From Rubrivivax sp. (GTDB lineage Bacteria > Pseudomonadota > Gammaproteobacteria > Burkholderiales > Burkholderiaceae_C): a stretch of DNA of 6,195 bases. The notes under the pieces are model-generated. The model saw only the letters and a program-made list of their open reading frames with translations. It did no database searches and was not told where the DNA came from. Positions 1 through 4,087 of the stretch are shown piece by piece (position 1 is the stretch's first letter; every line of letters starts with the position of its first letter). The stretch is taken from positions 1-6,195 of the forward strand of contig JADZCL010000237.1 of the NCBI GenBank assembly GCA_020851615.1. The letters run 5' to 3'. Position numbers and translations under genes: made by a program.

Positions 1-71
1 AGCGGCCGGTACGGCACCGTCAGGTGGTGGTTGTAGACGTACTCCTTGCCTTTGAAGACGATTTCGGGCAT
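1..71 (-). CDS. N-terminal fragment of a probable site-specific DNA adenine methyltransferase (type III Mod-like)
   Basis: The leftward frame opens with ATG at 71 and runs off the window edge after 23 codons. The peptide begins MPEIVFKGKEYVYNHHL and continues with TVPYRP. This opening, with the N-H-H-L-T-V-P-Y run, resembles the N-terminus of adenine-specific methyltransferases of the type III restriction-modification (Mod) group, which transfer a methyl group from S-adenosylmethionine to adenine in DNA. The catalytic DPPY and SAM-binding motifs would lie outside the window, so the call rests on a short memory-based match. The Shine-Dalgarno is weak: only a GAG about 10-12 nt before the ATG. 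The gene is divergent from the toxin-antitoxin operon and shares its 182-bp upstream region. A matching restriction subunit, if present, would be further left. Confidence 0.5.
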   Translation of the reverse strand, partial: MPEIVFKGKEYVYNHHLTVPYRP

Positions 72-200
72 GTCGTTTCGACTCGTTCGGCGCGCAGCAG
101 CGTTGCGCCGCATTGTCGGGCCTGAGGCCCGCGGCGCGGCGGCGGGCACCTCGCCTTCGGGCTCTCTTTCGGGTCACGATGCCATTCGCGATGGCAACCC

Positions 201-229
201 TTGACTATAAGTACGCTTTTGCGTACGCT
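201..229 (+). promoter_or_regulatory. yefM-yoeB promoter with paired GTAC operator boxes
   Basis: A -35 hexamer TTGACT (201-206) is followed after 17 bp by a weaker -10, TACGCT (224-229). Two hexamers with GTAC cores, AGTACG (210-215) and CGTACG (222-227), lie exactly 12 bp apart centre to centre. Together they form the perfect inverted repeat GTACGC-TTTT-GCGTAC (211-226). In E. coli, YefM and YefM-YoeB bind a pair of palindromes with TGTACA cores, also 12 bp apart and overlapping the promoter, to repress their own operon. The same geometry here supports autorepression by the downstream pair. On the minus strand TATAGT (204-209) could be a -10 for the divergent methyltransferase gene, though no good -35 accompanies it. 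The rest of 72-253 shows no other clear signal. Confidence 0.65.
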
Positions 230-253
230 ACGGCCCTGCCTCCGGAGTCTGCC

Positions 254-496
254 ATGCCTGTCCTCACCGCCACCGAAGCCCGCGCGAATCTTTACCGCCT
301 GATCGACCAGGCGGCCGACTCGCACGAACCCATCCTCATCGCCGGCAAGCGTACGTCCGCCGTGCTCGTATCGGCCGAAGACTGGCAGGCCATTCAGGAA
401 ACGATGCACCTCATTTCGATCCCGGGTATGCGCGACTCCATCCGCAAGGCGATGGCTGAGCCGCTGGCCAGGAGCGCCAAGGAACTCGGCTGGTGA
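254..496 (+). CDS. yefM: YefM-type antitoxin (Phd/YefM family)
   Basis: An 80-aa protein that neutralises the YoeB toxin encoded next to it and represses the operon. The N-terminal half has the Phd/YefM DNA-binding and dimer fold: a TATEARANLYRLIDQAAD helix (about residues 5-22), then HEPILIAGKRTSAVLVSAEDW (24-44), the conserved strand-turn-strand. The C-terminal tail, from about residue 48 (QETMHLISIPGMRDSIRKA), is the YefM-like segment that would wrap around the toxin. E. coli YefM is slightly longer. The frame is open upstream to an ATG at 113, but the ATG at 254 is chosen because GGAG (244-247) lies 6 nt before it, it follows the promoter and operator, and family homology begins there. 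The stop overlaps the toxin start (GTGA, 493-496), so the two are translationally coupled. Confidence 0.9.
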   Translation: MPVLTATEARANLYRLIDQAADSHEPILIAGKRTSAVLVSAEDWQAIQETMHLISIPGMRDSIRKAMAEPLARSAKELGW

Positions 497-756
497 AGTG
501 GGCGCTTGTCTACTCCAGGCAGGCGCAGAAGGACGCGAAGAAGCTGGCCGCGGCAGGGCTGAAGAACAGAGCCGTGGCGTTGCTGGACATCCTGCAAAAA
601 GACCCCTTTCAGAATCCCCCCGCCTTCGAGAAGCTCGTCGGCGACCTTGCCGGCGCGTATTCGCGCCGAATCAATATTCACAACCGACTTGTGTACGAGG
701 TATTCGCGAAGGAGCGCACCGTTCGCGTCCTGCGCATGTGGACGCACTACGAGTGA
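493..756 (+). CDS. yoeB: YoeB toxin, ribosome-dependent mRNA interferase (RelE/ParE superfamily)
   Basis: An 87-aa protein of the YoeB/Txe family, which binds the ribosome A site and cleaves mRNA, stopping translation when the labile antitoxin is lost. Family catalytic residues are present: E46 (in AFEKLVGDL), R65 (in INIHNRLVYEV), and the C-terminal H85-Y86 pair of MWTHYE. E46 and R65 have the same numbers as in E. coli YoeB, and H85-Y86 correspond to its H83-Y84, so the enzyme looks intact. Translation starts at GTG 493, overlapping the antitoxin stop by 4 nt, with AAGGA (479-483) as Shine-Dalgarno 9 nt upstream. The gene ends convergently with the leftward operon. No hairpin with a T-tract follows it. 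Confidence 0.93.
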   Translation: MKWALVYSRQAQKDAKKLAAAGLKNRAVALLDILQKDPFQNPPAFEKLVGDLAGAYSRRINIHNRLVYEVFAKERTVRVLRMWTHYE

Positions 757-937
757 CGCCCCGTACTCGAGCCACCCGCTGCTGCCGATAGCCCCCCAGC
801 CCCGCTTCCCGCAGCCCGCCCCGGATCGCCGCGTCCAGCTCGACGAAGCGTGCGTCGGGCTGGATCTCGGCGACGACAGCGCGGGTGCGCCAAGCGCCTG
901 CGTCAACCGCAATCGTCGTTGTCGCCGAACAGCGCAC
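757..937 (-). pseudogene. Probable 5' remnant of a further operon gene, cut off at the toxin-antitoxin block
   Basis: Leftward reading frame from GTG 937, overlapping the end of the 214-aa gene by 35 nt. GGTGG lies just upstream as a possible ribosome binding site. Codons from about 900 down to about 770 are strongly G/C-ended and read as credible protein (IAVDAGAWRTRAVVAEIQPD, then ARFVELDAAIRGGLREAGLG). The same open frame continues to a TGA at 671, but below 757 it is merely the complement of yoeB. The simplest reading is a gene that lost its 3' part when the adjoining block arrived. The pattern D12-x-G14-x-x-x-T18 after a hydrophobic strand recalls the first phosphate loop of actin/Hsp70-type ATPases, but this is only suggestive. 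Alternatives are a frameshifted extension of the upstream gene, or chance coding-like sequence. Confidence 0.4.
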
Positions 938-1547
938 TGCCGGCCCACCATCCAATCGCGAGCAAGGCGACCTTTTCCCACGGGCCAAGCCGCGCCGGGT
1001 GCCGGCGCGCCCAGCGTGCCAGGGCCCCAAGCTGCGGCGCGGGGGTGAGCCGCAGATTGAGTTCGAGTTCGATCGGGTCGTCGAGTGCCAGCCCGCGGCG
1101 TCTGGCCACGGCCTGCGGGTCGGCCAGCGCCTCGACCACTTCGCCCAGCCAGTCGCGGATCTCGACCAGCAGGTGCCGGTACGCCCCGGCCAGCAGGTCG
1201 CGCGCCTGCGCGTCATCGCCGTGCACCACCGAGACCCGAACATCGCGATGGCCGTCGAGCAGGTCTTCGACGACTGCCGCGAAACGGGCGGCCGATCGCT
1301 GCACGACGGCGTCGCCGGCTGCGTCGTTGGCGAGCACGTCGTTCATCACATCGGATATGCGCGCCTCGAGACGCCCGCAAGCGGCGCGCATCGCCTCGAG
1401 GTGGATCGAAAGAAGCGCGACCATGTCGGACACGGCGGCGGTGCCGGCAGGCGGCGCATCGAGCCGCGCCACGAGCGTCGCGTACACCGGGCGCAGCGCC
1501 TGCTCGAGCAGCATGACGCGGCGCGGAACGATCGGCGTGTCGCTCAC
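903..1547 (-). CDS. Uncharacterised 214-aa, mainly helical protein with hydrophobic C-terminal stretch
   Basis: I do not recognise a family. Most of the protein (about residues 10-145) reads as amphipathic helices rich in A, L, R, D and E. A short polar/β-like part follows (LALDDPIELELNLRLTP, about 153-169), then a basic helix (about 174-187). Residues 193-208 (VALLAIGWWAGSALFG) form a hydrophobic run that could be a short membrane anchor or a buried helix, followed by an acidic tail GDNDDCG. There is no signal peptide. The GTG at 1547 is chosen because it overlaps the preceding stop (GTGA) and AGGA lies 7 nt upstream; the frame is open far upstream, but there it is only the shadow of the preceding gene. 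It is the last complete gene of the leftward set and is presumably coupled to the 373-aa protein gene. Confidence 0.75.
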   Translation of the reverse strand: MSDTPIVPRRVMLLEQALRPVYATLVARLDAPPAGTAAVSDMVALLSIHLEAMRAACGRLEARISDVMNDVLANDAAGDAVVQRSAARFAAVVEDLLDGHRDVRVSVVHGDDAQARDLLAGAYRHLLVEIRDWLGEVVEALADPQAVARRRGLALDDPIELELNLRLTPAPQLGALARWARRHPARLGPWEKVALLAIGWWAGSALFGDNDDCG

Positions 1548-2665
1548 CGCGGCTTCCTCGTCTTGCGCGGCGACTTGGGGAACTCGGGCATCCACAGATA
1601 GCCCTGCAGCCAGAGCCGGCCCTCGATGTCCTGGCCGACCTGCGGCGGCGCCGCGCCGGCCCAGGCACGGCGGGTGATCACGATGTCGAGGTCGGCGTCG
1701 GTCTGGCCCTCGCCCTCGCCAACGCGCATCACCGTGGCGCGGACCCGCCAGCCGTCCTGGCCGAGCCAGTCCTGGAACTCCGTCACCGACTTCACCGGCG
1801 CATGAAAGCTGTAGTCGTCCACGTCCCAGCCTTCGACCGGCAGGAAGACGGACGCGCCGTCCAGGCTGACCGTGGTGGGGCCCGCGTGCGGTTGCTCGCC
1901 TTCTTGCAGGTTCTGCTCGAGCCAGGCCACGACATCGGGATGCTGGTCGATCGTCCATTCGTGGCGCTCGGCCACGTTCGCGCTGTAGGCGATGCCGGTG
2001 AGGATGAAGTCGTAGGACTTGCCCGTTTGGTACCAGACCCGATTGATGAGGTACTGCGTGTCGAAGAACGTGACTTCGGCGTCCCCCCAGCTGGCCTCGA
2101 TCTGTGCTTGCAGGCCGCCTTCCCAGACCGAGACCGCGTGCAGCGTCAGCGTCTGCTGGCTGCCGCGGGCGAAGAACGGGAAGAGGCTGGCCATCACGGT
2201 CGCCTGCTCCTCGGGTTTGAGGATCAACGCCAGCCCTTGTTCGCGCAGCGGCCAGACGAGTTGAAAGCCAAGCGGCCAGTCGGGCGGCGCGTCCCAGTCC
2301 GGTTTGCGCGCCTCGCCGTAGCCGGTCTGGACCATCGCACCGGGCACGATCTCGGGCAGGCGGTCGATGATCTGCGCCGAGTCTTCGACGAACGGGTCCC
2401 AGTGCGAGCCCATGTAGTGGGGCGTATCGGCGGGTTCGGCGACGAAGGTCGATGCGGGCCAGGGCAGGGTCTTGCGGGGGGCCTGTATCGGCTCGGTCGC
2501 CTGCGGCAGGCGGGCTTGCTGCGCGAAGGCTTCGCGGCGAATGAGGACCTCGCCGCTGTCGTCGAACGCGATGCCGAGGTAGTCCGTGCCGACCGAAGTC
2601 ACCGTACCCGGCCCATGCACCGGATGTTCGATCCGGCTGCCGACCGTCCAATCGCGTGCATCCAT
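1544..2665 (-). CDS. Uncharacterised 373-aa protein with N-terminal tudor/SH3-like segment
   Basis: No family name can be assigned with confidence. Residues about 6-46 (WTVGSRIEHPVHGPGTVTSV then GIAFDDSGEVLIRREAF) match the pattern V-G-x-R-V-x-H-P-x-x-G-x-G-T-V seen in small tudor/SH3-like barrels such as those on UvrD C-termini and DUF3553 proteins. A linker (about 50-70) leads to a long β-rich region with many aromatics: DAEVTFFDTQYLINRVWYQT (about 195-214), a YDFILTGIAYSAN strand (218-230), and near the end VGQDIEGRLWLQGYLW (343-358). The tail is basic (KSPRKTRKPR). No signal peptide or membrane segment is seen, so it is probably cytoplasmic. ATG 2665 is preceded by GAGG, 9 nt upstream and overlapping the stop of the exported-protein gene. 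It follows that gene by 11 nt and overlaps the next start by 4 nt. Confidence 0.8.
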   Translation of the reverse strand: MDARDWTVGSRIEHPVHGPGTVTSVGTDYLGIAFDDSGEVLIRREAFAQQARLPQATEPIQAPRKTLPWPASTFVAEPADTPHYMGSHWDPFVEDSAQIIDRLPEIVPGAMVQTGYGEARKPDWDAPPDWPLGFQLVWPLREQGLALILKPEEQATVMASLFPFFARGSQQTLTLHAVSVWEGGLQAQIEASWGDAEVTFFDTQYLINRVWYQTGKSYDFILTGIAYSANVAERHEWTIDQHPDVVAWLEQNLQEGEQPHAGPTTVSLDGASVFLPVEGWDVDDYSFHAPVKSVTEFQDWLGQDGWRVRATVMRVGEGEGQTDADLDIVITRRAWAGAAPPQVGQDIEGRLWLQGYLWMPEFPKSPRKTRKPR

Positions 2666-2676
2666 GCGCCTGCGCC

Positions 2677-3267
2677 TCAGCGCTTCAACCAGGCGGCCGG
2701 GCAATCGGCCTCGACCGCCATGTCCAGCGGCAGATACAGATGCTGGCGTGGCGCCCGCGGCGCGCGCGGGTCGGTCCACCACAGGTGCAGGCCTTCGGAC
2801 GACAGGCAGTGCTGCACCCGCCACTGCACGGTGCGCCCGCCGCTTGCGGCGTCTGACCAGCTCAGCAGCAGCTGCTGCGGACTGCGGCGCAGCACCTGCG
2901 CCCCCGACCCGGGCGGCAGCACCAGGCCGACGAAGCCCGAGGGCTCGGCTGCCAGCAGTTGCGCCGGCAGGCCGCGCGCAGGCTGCGTGGCGAGCCGGTC
3001 GGGGCCGGCGCTGTATCGCAGCACCGGACTGGCTGTTGCCTGCGGCTGCACCTGCAGGCAGCACTCGATGCGTGACGATTCAGGGTCCGTCAGGCGGACG
3101 AACGGCATCAGCCGCGCCTGGGCGGGCGTGTCGGGGCCGACCACCAGCGCGGGCTGGTCGGGCAGGCGCGCGTCGACCAGGCCCCAGTCGATGGGCGCGG
3201 CGCAGGCCGACGCCGCGCCGGACAGCAGTGTGGCCAGAAGTGCGGCACGTGCGCGATCAATGCCCAT
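2677..3267 (-). CDS. Exported cysteine-containing protein, candidate periplasmic immunity protein
   Basis: A 196-aa protein starting MGIDRARAALLATLLSG, with a basic n-region, a hydrophobic core and small residues around ASACAAP. This is a signal peptide, probably cut near A23/A24. C22 sits in ASAC, a poor lipobox lacking Leu at -3, so a lipoprotein is possible but less likely. The mature part has four cysteines (C69, C70, C154, C189), fitting disulfides in the periplasm, and ends with LHLWWTD (160-166) and HLYLPLDM (176-183) followed by C189-P. ATG 3267 lies inside the end of the peptidase gene (11-nt overlap), so translation is probably coupled. I recognise no family. An exported protein directly behind a signal-less peptidoglycan peptidase suggests an inhibitor or immunity role. 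That is inference from gene order only. Confidence 0.78.
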   Translation of the reverse strand: MGIDRARAALLATLLSGAASACAAPIDWGLVDARLPDQPALVVGPDTPAQARLMPFVRLTDPESSRIECCLQVQPQATASPVLRYSAGPDRLATQPARGLPAQLLAAEPSGFVGLVLPPGSGAQVLRRSPQQLLLSWSDAASGGRTVQWRVQHCLSSEGLHLWWTDPRAPRAPRQHLYLPLDMAVEADCPAAWLKR

Positions 3268-3781
3268 CGTCTGACCAGTGCGGCGGATCGGACACCAGCT
3301 TGCGCACGCCATAACCGGCGCCCAGCGCATGCAGCTGCGCCGCGCTGCTGACCACCGTGGGTTGACCCGCCGCATTGTTGAAGGTCTTGCCGACGAAATC
3401 GGTGATGGTCATGTCGATGGCGCGGCCCTCGGAGTGGCGACTGGTCAGCGCCGGCGCAAAGACGATGCCATAGCCCGACACCATCTGGTTGGCCGCCACC
3501 TTGGAGGCCCCGGCGTTGGCATGCGCCCATTGGATGTCGACACCGTCCATCGCTGGCACGCTGGCTGCATTCAAGTTCTGGCGGCCGATCTTCCACGCGT
3601 AGTGCATCAGGTAGGCGCGCTCGGGCGGCCGCCGCGTGGCCGCGATGCTGACCGACGCGCCGCCGGCTTCAAGCGCCGCGATGAAGTTGTCCACCGCCGT
3701 GCGGAAGGCGGGTACCAGGTCGGCCTTGCTGGTGCTGGTGGGAAATCGGCTGACCCAGGCCGGGCCGCTCAATTCAGCCAT
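3257..3781 (-). CDS. M15-type zinc peptidase, probable peptidoglycan hydrolase
   Basis: A 174-aa protein with the Hedgehog/DD-peptidase (M15) signature. SRHSEGRAIDM (114-124) supplies the zinc ligands H116 and D123 of the S-x-H-x-x-G-x-A-x-D motif. DPPHW (165-169) supplies H168 as third ligand, with D165 where VanX/VanY enzymes have a catalytic acid. An N-terminal helical part (about 20-65, with ATRRPPERAYLMHY) precedes the catalytic core. Enzymes of this fold cut D-Ala-D-Ala or L-Ala-D-Glu bonds in cell-wall peptides. There is no signal peptide, as in phage endolysins and type VI secretion effectors, so it needs another way to reach the wall. ATG 3781 is chosen because AGGGAG lies 9 nt upstream; an earlier ATG in frame (3832) reads through this site into unlikely sequence. 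It heads the leftward gene set and overlaps the exported-protein gene by 11 nt. Confidence 0.82.
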   Translation of the reverse strand: MAELSGPAWVSRFPTSTSKADLVPAFRTAVDNFIAALEAGGASVSIAATRRPPERAYLMHYAWKIGRQNLNAASVPAMDGVDIQWAHANAGASKVAANQMVSGYGIVFAPALTSRHSEGRAIDMTITDFVGKTFNNAAGQPTVVSSAAQLHALGAGYGVRKLVSDPPHWSDDGH

Positions 3782-4087
3782 GTCGATATGCTCCCTGTGG
3801 GCAGCCCGGCGCGGCCATCGACACCGACCCACCGCCTGGGCTGCGATGGCGCGGCAGCATAGCGGACCGCAGCCCCCCGCACCGCCCCCAATTCAGCAAG
3901 GGGTAACAGACTGTCGCGTCCGACGGATGGCACTCACAGGCCGGGTGGGCGGCGGTCGGACCAGGGGCGCGCCTGCTCCAGTTGCGCCGACACGCGCAAT
4001 GGCGGCGCTGCGTCGCCGGCATCGGCGAGTTGCCCGATCGCCTCGACGAGCGCGACGTCGCGGAAGGGGCAACTGCCGGATCCAGGA
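3782..4087 (-). other. Gap between receptor and peptidase genes, with coding-like remnant
   Basis: This 306-bp gap divides in two. From about 4075 to the TGA at 3934-3936 the minus strand has one frame with G/C-ended codons and plausible protein (DVALVEAIGQLADAGDAAPP, then LRVSAQLEQARPWSD). It has no usable start after the receptor stop; its only ATG, at 4188, lies inside the receptor gene in another frame. It may be the end of a decayed gene. From 3933 to 3782 no gene is seen. TATGCT on the minus strand (3856-3861) is a possible -10 for the peptidase operon, but no convincing -35 stands 16-18 bp upstream. AGGGAG (3791-3796) is the peptidase ribosome binding site. No hairpin followed by a T-tract marks an end for the receptor transcript, so read-through from the receptor is possible. 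Confidence 0.35.

Noticed and set aside
171..200. Hairpin GCCAT-TCGCG-ATGGC flanked by GGGT/ACCC as a terminator
   Set aside because: The stem is short and interrupted, no T-tract follows on either strand, and it stands upstream of two divergent genes where a terminator is not expected.
113..253. Possible 47-residue N-terminal extension of the antitoxin from ATG 113
   Set aside because: Family similarity begins at 254, where a GGAG ribosome site lies 6 nt upstream. The extension would cross the promoter and operator and reads as arginine-rich filler.
1802..3274. Long plus-strand open frame (490 codons) across the middle operon
   Set aside because: It runs antisense to two genes with better start signals, overlapping ends and sensible protein composition, and shows no recognisable motif itself.
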